Shown here: piece after piece, positions 49,146-60,463 of the stretch
Layout of the letters: every line of letters starts with the position of its first letter
How positions within the stretch are numbered: position 1 is the first letter of the stretch
Source of the DNA: Triops longicaudatus
Lineage: Eukaryota > Arthropoda > Branchiopoda > Notostraca > Triopsidae
Direction: 5' to 3'
Assembly: GCA_022885665.1 (NCBI GenBank)
Contig: JAGQDJ010000030.1
Span: forward strand, 62,001 to 126,000
DNA: 64,000 nucleotides
Made by a program: the position numbers and the translations under genes
The notes under the pieces: model-generated
Database searches by the model: none
Seen by the model: the letters and a program-made list of their open reading frames with translations, nothing else
Told to the model about the DNA's origin: nothing

Positions 49146-50680
49146 ATGTACGCTTTTACTGCCGTTCGTTTCGTCCGAAACCATCAAGTAATTTGCCCTT
49201 ATTTATGTCAGTTTTTGTATTTTATTTATTTCAAAAGTTGTTGAGATAACAATCAGTTTGCTTGCCCATGTCAGAATCTAGGTCGTCGACTCCAAAGTAC
49301 CTTGGTTGTTGCTGAACACAACAATGAAAAGCTCACCCCGGTTACTTTACACGCAATTAACGCTGCTAAGAAACTCGGAGGCACTGTTTCTTGCCTTGTA
49401 GCTGGGTCTAAATGTGCTCCGGTACGTTATTCGTTACATAATTTCAATGATAAAACTTACCATATTTTTTCCTCTGCATTATCTTTTACAAGATTGTCCA
49501 AGAATTGAGCAAAGCATCAGGAGTGTCTAAGATCTTAGTAGCTGAAAATCCCGCCTTTGAAGGCTTCCTTCCTGAAAGAATCGCTCCTTTGATTGTGGCC
49601 AGTCAGAAGCAGTTCAACTTTACTCACATCCTAGCAGCTTCTTCCGCTCAAAGCAAATCGGTCCTTCCTCGCGTAGCAGCCACATTGGACGTATCGCCTG
49701 TATCTGACGTCATCGATATTAAAAGCCCTGACACTTTTGTGCGGACAATCTACGCAGGTAATAGCTCACGTAAAACGCAAAAGAAAAAAATATTTCAAAA
49801 ATAAGTTTTCCTACAAGAATTCCGCTAATTTCATTTGTTGTAGGCAATGCTATAATGACCCTGAAGTCAACTGACGCCGTAAAAGTACTTACAGTCCGCC
49901 CCACAAATTTTGAGGCAGCCACTTTGGATGGCTCCGGAGTTCCTTCAGAACAAGCGCCGTCAGTCGAAGTCAACACTGAAATTTCGGCTTTCGAGGGTCA
50001 AGAGCTTAGCAAATCCGATCGGCCAGAATTATCCTCAGCCAGGCTTGTCGTCAGTGGAGGCCGCGGTCTCAAATCAGCCGAAAACTTCAAATTGTTGTAC
50101 GATCTTGCTGACAAATTGGGCGCTGCTGTCGGCGCATCCCGTGCCGCTGTAGACGCTGGCTTCGTACCTAATGATTTGCAAGTCGGCCAGACTGGCAAAA
50201 TCATCGCACCCGTACGTATTTTACTTGTACAGTGGAATCTCGCTATAAAGAACCGTTTTATAACGAACCATCGGCTATAGTAGAAGGTTTGTAATGGTCC
50301 GAAGTTCCTTAAATGTGAAAAAAAAGCTTCTAATAGAATGAGCTTCGGATGTACCTAGCTTTTACTGTTCTAGAGAGTGCGTTATAACTAGATTTTACTA
50401 TATATTTTGTTACTGTCCTTTGTTAAACTTTCTGGTATCGTTCTTATTGCATTTAGTGTCGAATTTACTTCTTGCATAATTTATATTCCCCAAACAGGAG
50501 TTGTACATCGCAGTAGGAATTTCGGGAGCCATCCAGCACTTGGCTGGCATGAAAGATTCCAAGACGATTGTTGCCATTAACAAAGATCCTGAAGCTCCCA
50601 TTTTTCAAGTGGCTGACATTGGATTGGTCGCCGACTTGTTCAAAGCCGTGCCAGAGATGACCGAGAAATTATCCAAGTAA
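49146..50680 (+). CDS. ETFA: electron transfer flavoprotein subunit alpha, mitochondrial
   Basis: ETF carries electrons in the mitochondrial matrix from acyl-CoA and other dehydrogenases to ETF:ubiquinone oxidoreductase. The alpha subunit holds most of the FAD site. Five exons (49146-49187, 49275-49421, 49493-49757, 49844-50211, 50498-50680) give 334 residues; human has 333. The N-terminus is a basic transit peptide (MYAFTAVRFVRNHQ, then LGRRLQSTLVVAEH). Conserved blocks include SPDTFVRTIYAGN, the FAD-domain stretch SGGRGLKSAENFKLLYDLAD, ASRAAVDAGFVPNDLQVGQT and the family signature LYIAVGISGAIQHLAGMKDS. Intron 4 contains a pogo-like MITE. AATAAA lies at 50778-50783. Confidence 0.97.
50230..50400. 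mobile_element. pogo/Tigger-like MITE, copy 2, in ETFA intron 4
   Basis: The left end is CAGTGGAATCTCGCTATAA. The right end in reverse complement starts TAGTAAAATCTAGTTATAA, matching at 14 of 19 positions. TA dinucleotides at 50228-50229 and 50401-50402 flank the element. It is 171 bp, without coding capacity, and lies wholly inside the intron, 19 bp from the exon 4 donor. Its ends resemble the copy at 6259-6441. Confidence 0.72.
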
Positions 50681-50777
50681 TATTGCAATGCAACGCCAAA
50701 AATACTACAATGCAACGGGGGTAGTGCGGGATAAGATGAAAATTGTATTAAATGAAGCCTTGTTGGAGGCAAGACTG

Positions 50778-50848
50778 AATAAATTCTAACAATACATAGA
50801 CAAACGATTTTCATGCAAAGATAACAGGAATAAACGACACCATTTATT
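50778..50848. terminator. facing polyadenylation signals of ETFA and the first receptor gene
   Basis: AATAAA at 50778-50783 on the plus strand is about 100 bp past the ETFA stop. TTTATT at 50843-50848, which is AATAAA on the minus strand, is 19 bp past the stop of the convergent receptor gene. The signals point at each other within 71 bp, so the 3' ends of the two transcripts probably overlap. Confidence 0.6.
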
Positions 50849-50866
50849 GATGACGGTTATGTTATC

Positions 50867-53564
50867 TTAAAAAGAATTCGCCATAAGCGTTCCGAGCACA
50901 ATGGTGTAAACGAGCATCATAATTCTATCGGTAGCGGAGGCAAGTAACAGCCATTGCAGCTGAGCGTCTTCGGAATTGTTGTTTGTCGGAGGAACAAAGT
51001 CGGATTCTACCGATTGACGGCCTTTTTCGTTGTCAGCAACCAAACTTGAATTTTCTTTGTCGAATTTTCGTAAAAGGGAGCTACGGTTGGAAGAAACTGC
51101 GGTAACCAAAGAGCCGAGGCCTAATAAGCTGCCTAACGGGCCAGTAAACATTTTCACTAAGATTTGGGGAGGACTGGAAACTGAGGGTGTAGTCGTCCAG
51201 CTCATGAAGAGTGCAGAAGCAACCAAGGAAACAGCCACCAAAACCAATGTATATTGGAAAAAGGCAACTGTGAAGATCACCGAAACTATTGCAGTAGCTT
51301 CAAGAAATTCGTAAGAAAGACATTTTCCGAATTAAGGCTATTGTGATCACCGCTTGGAGCGCCACTGTCACGTTCTAAACTGGAGTGGTCTGCATGTTAT
51401 CACCAAGAATTGCTAAAAATTCTGAGATATTGGTGGTGAATACCATTAAAGAACTGACGAATACATTTACCTTTCCATACTAACGGAAAGTTTTTAAAAA
51501 AATCGATAATAATACAACACCGCCACGTGCAGAACTCGCATAGGTATAAATTAGACTGGCTTAGAAAACACCTTCCTGTGGCGCTGTAATCGGTCCAGGT
51601 AGGAACCGTAATTCGGAATATATCCTATAAAGAGGGAGAAAATCATACCGACAGTAGGGAGACCTGTTCCCGTTGGTGGCAGTTGGGTAGCGAAATAAAA
51701 CATATAACCAATCAAGACGGCCACGTTGACGAGGCCAAAGGCTAGTTTAACTCCTCGATTGGATGGAATGAGGAAGGAAGCCACAGTTAGCACCACAATG
51801 ACTAGACAGATTTAGCCATTAAAACAGGAACTGTAAAATAACGCGATGAGCTGGGCTAAGAAACTTACCAATAGCTGGAATGCAAATTGTAGCAGTGTAA
51901 AAGGGAGATTGCCTTTTCATAGTGATTCTCATATTTGCCGAAGGATACTTTTCTTCACAGCAATCGTACTTCTTGTTTTCAATTTTTAGTTCAGTGCCGA
52001 TGACTTTCCATTGGGAGTTGAGGTCGCTATAGTCCGTAAGGTCCAACTATTACCCGAAAGAAAGAAGTTTGTCGTGAGAAGAATAATTAGGAAATAAAAA
52101 TGAGGGTAGTGTACTTCAGATAGATCATCATAGCTCTGGAGCATAATTTCATTTTCGCTCATAGTCCAAGAGCCGAGTTTCATATGACACGTCTGGGTGT
52201 CTCTGGGCCAGCTGCGGAGATCAAGTGCACATCGGGAGACGAGGCTGACGGGTGGCACCCAAAGTATATTACCTTTAGAATAAACTAAAGCATTGGTCTT
52301 GCCGTAAATTTCGATGTTATTTGCTGAAGCACTGGAGCCAGAAAAAAATGCATTTTAGAGACGCTGCGTAACGATTTTAATGACGATCTGTACCTGGTAT
52401 AAAGAACAATGTCAGGTCTCCAAATTTTTTCGATAGGGATACGCAATACGTTTAAGCCTTCGAACTCAGCCGGATTCCACACCAAGCGCTCATCAGTCCA
52501 TTTCTTGGAACCAGTTTAACATTAAACATGCAAAATGACGGTATTACAAGAAGTTCGTTCTATTCTTACCATTCGCAACCAGCCTTCAACCATCAAGGTG
52601 GAAGTTAATTCGTCCTTAGGGAATTGAAAGAAATAAATTTCGTCGATTAGCGGACATTAAATGAATAAAGATTCAGAGAAAAACAATGAATTCGAGATCT
52701 TACAATATCGGCATCTATTAGAGCCAGTCCAATGCTTGTGTTCACAGACCTCTTGTAATCCGCAACAGGACGCACATCGCTATCGTAGTTTCTGAATAAA
52801 GTGTTCGTTAACCGCTGAATTACGTTGAAATCGGGTTCATCGTTTGTGCCAGTAGCTTGCACGAAGCTAGCAGCTGTCGACGAAATGGTGAATAAAGTAC
52901 GCAGAAATTAGAATAAAATAAAAGGAACTAGCAAAAAAAAGCGTTTGCGCAGCGATTCATAAAGAGTTCGGTAAACTTAAAGAAAAAAAAAACAGAGCAA
53001 ATATATGTTTATAAAGCGAAAGTACCACAAAACATGGGCCACGGACATGATGCACATAATATACGATGTAGATCTATCGTACAAAATAAGCCAGGATGAT
53101 TCAATTAAATTTTGTTGAAGCCTTAGAAGAAAAAATTCATTGCAAGAAAACTTTCGGTCGTTGCTGTCGTTGGGCCAATTCAACTCCAAAACCTCTATAA
53201 GGTATTACATTTAAATCTATTAATTTCGCATGTTTAAAATATATCCGTTGTTGAAATATTTTCATGCACTAAGCAAAACCCAATAAATAGCCGGGTTTTT
53301 CAATGCCTTCGCGTGTAAATGACGTTTTACGAAGGATGAAAACACTCCTTAAAAGTTTACTTTACAGTTTTTAATAAAGCTAAAAGGCACTTGCTACGAC
53401 GATCATAAAAATTCTATTTATGTTGACTTTCTTTAGGACATGCTTCTGAAAACCAAAAAAAAAACAACGTTTCGAAGAATATAACTCATGCGAGATTACA
53501 AAATCAAGGCCTTACCGACAGCAAGATTGACTAGGCCTAGGACAAGAAACCAAGGTCTCTGCAT
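50867..53564 (-). CDS. nicotinic-type Cys-loop receptor subunit, alpha-like (cluster member 1)
   Basis: This is a pentameric ligand-gated channel subunit. Eight exons (53516-53564, 52704-52873, 52570-52614, 52394-52503, 52115-52331, 51869-52046, 51649-51801, 50867-51267) encode 440 residues. Exon 1 is a signal peptide, MQRPWFLVLGLVNLAV. The ligand-binding domain has KWTDERLVW, IWRPDIVLY and a Cys-loop between Cys159 and Cys173 with 13 residues inside. Loop C carries a vicinal pair, Cys226-Cys227, which marks alpha subunits. M1 (IVVLTVASFLIP), M2 (GVKLAFGLVNVAVLIGYMFY), M3 and M4 (LQWLLLASATDRIMMLVY) are present, with a short M3-M4 loop of about 90 residues. At the start of M2 the usual GEK is GVK. 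For the last exon I chose the acceptor TTCACAG|TTGCC, because it aligns with the two paralogs; an acceptor 30 nt upstream would add ten residues. Confidence 0.92.
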
Positions 53565-55052
53565 CCTCACGCTTCTTGGGTTCCTGAGAATCTTTTCTCC
53601 TCTTGCACTCGAAACTTCTGTGTTGCGTATGCCGAAGTTTGTCAAGAACTACGCCGCAACAGCTCAGTCAATCGTATTTAAGCAGTTGGGCACAGATAGA
53701 AACAAAACGTGAACTGTTTCTCGCATACTCGGACTCATCATTGCATTTGATAACCCTATTGCTTTACATCCGTTCATAGACAAGAAACCTCCAGTAGCCA
53801 AGTCAGACAGACTCATAAGGAATCATGGGCTCGTTAGGAACTAATACACTGTCTTGTTCAATGATCCTAGCTCCAAGCCTTCTGCCAATAAAGAGTAGTT
53901 ACTACGCACCTAAAACAGTACAAGTAATCACTTCCGTAGTATTGTTTAGTGAGGCACAAGTTAGATGGAAAAATATACAATCTGTGCGTAAGTGAACCAA
54001 AACATGTGATCACTAATTCACAAGAGTAAGGAAAACAAATTGTGTTCAACTAAGGAACTTTCTTTTACTTTGTGAAAGAGATTTTGTTTTTAATCAAAGT
54101 GTACTGTAAGCCTTCACGTTGCATGTTCGTAGATGATTCAGCACTTCGGCGCATACGAAGAGCGAAGCAGCTGGGAAGCAGCATCTTTAACCTCGCGCTG
54201 CGTCGTGGCGTACTCGAGATGTTTTCTGTTCGCTACACGGGTACCCTATAACCTTGCCTGTGGAAAATTAGCCTATGAAAACAGTAGTTGCCTTCACTTT
54301 TTTTAGAAACATTCCACTCCGAGTGGCTAAGATTTGTTACTCCTGTCCTTTTTGTACAATAAAATGCTTCTGTAGGTTCTCATAGAAAAAAAAAGATAAT
54401 AAAAGCAAGCTCAGAAAAACATAAAACGTACATATATTCTTAGACACTTTTCTATTAAATTCCAGATCAGTGAAAAGAATTAAAAATGTCTTATTTACGA
54501 CATCTTACTAAGATGTATTACACCGGTTTACATATGTCCGTATTTGAATGTAGAATAATTAGCCTCAAAAAAGCTACGATGGTAGAAAAGGGCGCAGTGA
54601 GTGTGGCCTATCTACGTAAACCTTAGTTTCAAATCGTTAAATTAGCTCACCAGTGTAATATGATATAAACAACCTATCAACACCGAAAGCAAGTAGTAAT
54701 CATGGAAGTTAAACCGAAAAACGATGACCTTCGAAGTTCGTTAAGCGTTTCCTTATTCACTTTAATGGCTTTACCCCCAGTTTCTTGGCGTAGATTGAAA
54801 GTGACACCAGCCAGCCAGGAGGATATGCGATATCAGAGAACTTGCTGAGAGAAGAGCATAGTAACGAAAGGGAGCAAGGCGTGTAATTACGAAAACAAGC
54901 AATGTGAATTTATCCTGTCCGAATTTACCCGCATCGACAGCAGCCATAATGTTCACACACAAAATTCTGGAAAAGCTCAAATTTTTGTTCAAAGGTACCA
55001 TACAAGGAAACACTTTTAATGACAACTAGTTGTCGTAGCGTTCTTCACGGAG
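53565..55052. other. intergenic region between receptor genes 1 and 2
   Basis: This 1.5-kb stretch is upstream of member 1 and downstream of member 2. I found no open frame with a motif and no transposon ends. Several AATAAA-like strings occur. The minus-strand frame at 54771-55025 lies just past the member 2 stop and is probably its 3' untranslated region. Confidence 0.5.
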
Positions 55053-57380
55053 TTACATTTGCAAGCATGTCGCCGCAAGGATTGCGAATATAACAGAGTA
55101 CACCACAAGCAGAATGCGGTCTACAGCTCCTGCCAGCAAGAGCCACTGCAGATGAGCAAGTTCGGTATTGGGACTCTTGGTTGATGGGCCAAAGTCTTGT
55201 TCTTCGCCTTCGTTACCCTTTCCGTTATCCGTAATGATAAAGCCAGGGGCTTGTGACTCGGATTTACGGTTGGCAGCAATGAGAGTACGAATCGACCCAA
55301 GACCAAGCACTTCTCCCATTCTTCCGTTAAGATATTGCATGAACACGCGAGGAGGCCCCGATACTTGAGGGGACGAAGTCCACCAAATAAACGGAGCGAA
55401 AATTACCAAGGAAAACGCGACAAGAAGCAAAGCATCTTGATAGAAGACCACTAAAATAAATCATTTCACTTAGAAGTTAATTTCACTGTCTTATTCTGCA
55501 ATATTTGTTGGTTTTACCAATAGCTGGAAGGCTTGCATCCGTCTCAGGCATCTGTGTAGCGAAGTATGATACGTAGCCGACCAAAATAAGGACGTTTACG
55601 AGTCCGAACGCTAGCTTAGCTCCACGGTTGGGAGGAATTAAAAACGACGCCAAGGTGAGTCCAACAATTACTGGCGAAAATAGGTGGAGAAATTAAACAA
55701 ATATTTACAATAATTGTAAGCAAATAATTTAATTTTTATTTAATACCATACAGGCTTTCACCTACTGACGTAATGAATTATTCAGCTACAGAAAAAATGA
55801 GAATAGCTCACCGATCGCTGGGACGATGATAGTTGCAGTATAGAACGTCGACTTCCGTTTCAGAGTAATTCCGAATGTTACTGTAAGGTAAGGAGCATCG
55901 GGGCAGCAGTCATAGAATTTGCTTTCAATTACAGCACTCGTATCTGTGACCTCCCATTTGGAATTCGAGATGATTGACTCAGTATCGACCTAAATATGAA
56001 ATTCCTTAATGCATGCTTGATATGTCTTAAAATAACCGTCGAATTACCTTTGTTTTGTTATTGAACAGGGTAAGAAGCAAGTCTTTCCCGCTTTGAGTCC
56101 ATGAACCAATTTTAAGCGAACAGCTTTGGCTATCTCGTGGCCATTTTTGGAAATTAAGTTCACACGCTACGTCATAGTCAACAGGTGGAACCCAGAGTAT
56201 TTTACCGTTACGGTAAACTAAAGCGTTCGTTTTGCCCAGTTTCGCCAAACTGTCGACTGAAACCCTTTATCGAAACCAATTTTAGTAAATTGCAAGGCCA
56301 ATATACGAGAAAAATTGGGGAAAATTACATATTATAGAGAACGAGGTCAGGTCTCCAAACTTTGTCAACAGGAACATGTAGCACTTCAATACCCTCGTAA
56401 TCAGCTTCGTCCCACCTCAAGCGTTCGTCAGTCCATGCCTGAAGAAAATCAGAACAAACTGTCAGAAATGGGGATTGAATTAACAGATGTATATATGTTT
56501 ACCAAACGGAGCCAACCGTGGACGTTCATTTGGGAAGCGAGTTCATTCTGTGTGTAGAAAAATAAACCGGGCAGGTTATTCGTCACGTAAAAGGCAAAGA
56601 TAGCAAATAAGGAAACGCGAGTCGATGACTTACAATGTTAGCTTGTATCAGAGTGAAGCCGATGGACATATTTATAGGGTGGCTGAAGTTGGTAATCGGG
56701 CGTACTTCATTGTCGTATGTTAGAAATAAATCTTTCTTCAACCGCTGAAGGATTGTGAAATCGGACCCACTGCTGATTCCCACTCCACTTGCAACCCCTA
56801 AAACTGTCCAACAAAGCCATTAGAATTGAAACTAGCAATACATTGTGCGATTTTGCGGAAATTTATTTTCAGTCTGTTCAGATTTTTAATGATCTTCAAC
56901 TAACGAATCGTTGTTTTTCAATCTGTTGTTTAAAAAAAAAACGCTTTTGTTAAAATCGCACTGAAGCGTCAGTCTGGCTATTCAAGCCTCGTGTAAAATT
57001 CATTCGGAAAATCGGTGTCAAAGCTTTAACTTTTCGTTCCATATCTTTTAAGTTGAAAATATTTTTTATTCACTTTGTTGACGTAAAATAGACACGCCGA
57101 TTAAAAATTGTCACCCATTTCCCCAAAAATGCAAGATAAGATTTTAGCTATCCTCTTTGTCCATAATTTTTAACAGTCTCAAGTTATCTGCTATTCAACA
57201 GTTATGATTTTTGTTACTTTTGCCTCGCGTTACAATTGACCCGCCTCCTCTATCACTTTCCTAGAGCTTTGTTTATGCGAATTTTTGTTCTAATTTCAGT
57301 TAACGGAACTTTAGAGTTTTAGACGACTTACCAACGCCAATACTGGCTAAAAATATAAATATTCTCCACGGTTTATCCAT
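55053..57380 (-). CDS. nicotinic-type Cys-loop receptor subunit, alpha-like (cluster member 2)
   Basis: This is a tandem paralog of member 1. Eight exons (57332-57380, 56634-56797, 56503-56547, 56329-56438, 56048-56264, 55812-55989, 55518-55670, 55053-55450) encode 437 residues. Six of the eight exons have exactly the same length as in member 1: 49, 45, 110, 217, 178 and 153 nt. The signal peptide is MDKPWRIFIFLASIGV. Conserved parts include WTDERLRWD, VWRPDLVLYN and the Cys-loop Cys157-Cys171. Loop C has the pair Cys223-Cys224 (FYDCCPDAPY). M1 is VGLTLASFLIPPN. M2 begins GAKLAFG, so -1' is alanine. M4 is LQWLLLAGAVDRILLVVY. Only 421 bp separate its start codon from the stop of member 3. Confidence 0.92.
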
Positions 57381-57801
57381 GTCGGCGGGTTTCCGATGAA
57401 CACTCGCTATTACCACCTTATTCCGTAAACTTCACAAGCTGCAACTCCCGCCGAAGGACTGGGGTTCTGAGAGCTTGATTTGTCCGTTAAAAGACTCTTT
57501 TTGACTCCAGCAGAAAAGCGATTCTTCGAGTTAGAACCTTCAGTGCCCGTAAATGGCTATACCAAGGTCAGAGTGAGCATCTTTCCCACTCCGAACCGAA
57601 ACCAACACACCAAATGCTTCTGGTTGCTTCAACCCCGAGCTGCCAAAGGTTATCAGTTTCCAACACCAGACCCGAAGGCGAAAAAAGGATCAAGAAAAAC
57701 TAGACTTTGGACCGGAAAATCGTGTTTCACGCCAACTGTATTCACGTTTTCTTTGACTCCATGATCACGCAATGTGTGAAAAAAACCTTAGTGTATGTTT
57801 A

Positions 57802-60463
57802 CTACAGATAACTAGCGGCATAAATAAAGAGCAGTAAAGCGTAGAATATGGCAAAAATTCTGTCCACGGCACAAGCTAACAACAACCATTCCATTTGAAT
57901 TTGCCGGCTATAGCCCATGTCTCCTTCGAACTTCACGGAAGGAGGAGTTTCAGCATCAGATTCTTCGTTCAAATTAATAGGTTGTCCGTCTTTCTTCGAT
58001 ACCAGGTTCCAGCTTGGTGTAACGAATTGAATCAGTGAACCCAAACATAAGGCCCAGCCCACCCGGCTCGAACAAAGCGTCACCAAACATGCCGGTGGGC
58101 GTGAGGTGGTGGGCAACCGAGTCCAATGCAAGTACAGGGCTGAAAGTACCACCGAAAAACAAACCAGGACGAACGTATGCGAGAAAAAAGTGACTATATA
58201 CACGAAGACAAAAAATCAAAATAATTAATAAAAAAAAAAATAGTCTGCAGAGGTTACTGTTTGAATGAAAATGCACTTTTTACCTATAACAGGTGAATGG
58301 TCACCCATAATAGGGACGATAACCAAGAACGTAATCAGATATACAGCAATAAGAAACATCAAGGTCAAACCCATCGTTAGCTTTTTGCCCGAATTGGGCG
58401 GAATCAGAAACGTAGCCAACGTGACACCAATCAAACCTACGAAAGAAAATAAAACTCAAACTCCCATATTCGGGAAAAGAGAAATACCGACCAAGAATGA
58501 CACAAGAATCTTGTTATTCCTAAAACAGAAATTAAAGAATTGACTGGTGAACGTACCAAATGATGGAGCAATGATAGTTGCATGAAAAAGAGGGGACGAT
58601 CTTCGCATTGTGAAGCTAAACACGGCTTTGGTTTGCGGCAACATAGAATCGGCGGTCTTAATTAAACTCGCGCTGTTGGCTATTACGTTCCATTTCCGGT
58701 TTCCGTAGTAGCGATCGTCCATTTGGATAGCCTAACCGAATGTATAAAGCAAATATTCAGGTGACTTAAAACAAGTGAACTCCAGTTAACGGGGAAACTT
58801 CGGAAATCAAATCTGTCATTGAACCCCTGCGTCGGAGAAAACGCGGTGCCATGCTGGTAACTTACGGAGTCTGACTGTAGAGCTATACGTATTTGTGTTG
58901 TGTTATGCGTGTGGGTGGTAAACTCCAAATCACACGTGTGAGTCTCAAACGGCCAGTTTGAAAAATCCATGCTGCACAATGCGCTTAACTTGGCAGGACA
59001 CGACAGAAGAACATTGCCATCGTTGTAGAAGATCGCTAAGCTTTCGGGACATTCCTGTAAATGATTTCCGTCCGCTCTGATTGAAAATAATAAAAATAAA
59101 TACAATTTTTATTCTATGGGAATTAAAATGAGGTTATCGAAGCATTTAAGTCACCTGTTAAGCAACACAAGATCAGGCTTCCACAATGCATCGGAAGGAG
59201 CGTGCATTACGGTGAGTTCGTCGTACTCAGATGCGTTCCATGATAAACGATTATCCTGCCACACCTAGGAGCACAATAAATGCATGCAATTTAATTTTAA
59301 AATGCGAGTTTACGAATTGACATATTACATAACAAACTAGGCAGTAGCTATTTTTTCTTTTTCTTGTTAGCTGCTTAGGTAAAACCCGATAAATAACTCG
59401 GGGACTTCGGGGTCGCCTAAACAGTGCAAAAATAACTTACCATGCGTAATTCGGCATTCACCAGAAACTCCGAAGCGTGTTCGTCCTACAATAGTGAAAT
59501 TTAAAGTCTAGTAGATTTTTACAGATTGAAATAAACTTACTAAATCAAAATACAACATGTTCAAGCCAATCTTCACCGTAACTGACTGATTGTGATTCAG
59601 AACTGGACGAATTCCTTTACTATAAGTGGAGAATAAACGTCCCGTTAATTTCTCGATGACATTATAATCATAAGGCAACTGCTCTTCCGACGCCGCTTCT
59701 TGTCTCTCATTTGGACCTAAACATTTGAGTAACACAAGTGAGGTAGTGTACAATTCGCTTTTTGCCATTCTAACCGGCAGTGATCTTCGCCGGCGCTGCT
59801 TCACAGGAGTGAATCCATTTGGCTACAATGCCCGTCCATGACGAGAATGCGAAATAGTGCACTGCCAACGGTTCGGGATCTTTCCAATGCAAAAGTGGTA
59901 AGGCGTCCGCGTCAGTTCCAACTTCCAAATCCCCGCTAGCTAATTTGTAAGTGATCCAAAAGCCCCGGAACTCCTTATCGGAAAGAACGTCAGGCGTTTT
60001 CGTCGCCGATACGGATTTGCCCGTCATGGACCTTCTGACATCTACAGAAATATCATGTAAAACGGGCGAACTAGTCTTACTCCACAAGGAAGTTGTGAAC
60101 AAGGTTTGAGTGAAGGCATTTAATAGACTGACATGGCTCATATTACCAATGTAGTTATTAGACGATGCTCCTAAAACAATCTCATAAAGCGAGCTTCCTG
60201 TCAAAGGGCTGGTAGAAAGCAGAATATGGGCATCACTACGAGCCTTGACGCGAAACTTGAGGATCAAAACCCCATTAAAAATGGTTCCATGATAGAATTG
60301 ACCATAACGGTATCCAGTGGTTGTAATCATAGAACACCCTGAAAATTCAGATACGAAATTTACTTTCAGTTCACCGAAGCGACAGCGCTATACCTGGTGG
60401 CGCTAGTAACTCCTCTCCGAAGGCGTAAGATAGGAAGCTCAACACAAAAAGCGGTAATAACAT
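57802..60463 (-). CDS. FAMeT-domain/Cys-loop receptor fusion (cluster member 3)
   Basis: Nine exons (60394-60463, 59775-60338, 59541-59716, 59441-59485, 59155-59264, 58866-59076, 58557-58731, 58284-58436, 57802-58193) encode 631 residues. After a signal peptide (MLLPLFVLSFLSYAFG) comes a farnesoic acid O-methyltransferase-type domain, about 25-202. Its landmarks are GVLILKFRVKARSDAHILLS, YEIVLG, FRGFWITY, GDLEVG and LHWKDPEPLAVHYFAFSSW. A full receptor subunit follows: RLSWN, LWKPDLVLLN, Cys-loop Cys356-Cys370, M1 TLATFLIPPN, M2 GKKLTMGLTLMFLIAVY, and M4 with WLLLACAVDRIFAIFY. Loop C has no vicinal cysteines, so the subunit is non-alpha. FAMeT-type domains are mostly thought to bind ligands or carbohydrate rather than act as enzymes. 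The FAMeT exon uses a weak donor, GTTAGA, that contains an in-frame TAG; an ATG at 59768 is in frame with the receptor. Two separate proteins are therefore an alternative. Confidence 0.78.

Noticed and set aside
51268..51297. Ten extra residues before M3 of receptor member 1, from an upstream acceptor (TTGAAG|CTACTG)
   Set aside because: The downstream acceptor TTCACAG|TTGCC gives a protein that aligns without a gap to members 2 and 3, so it is preferred. The longer form remains possible as an isoform.
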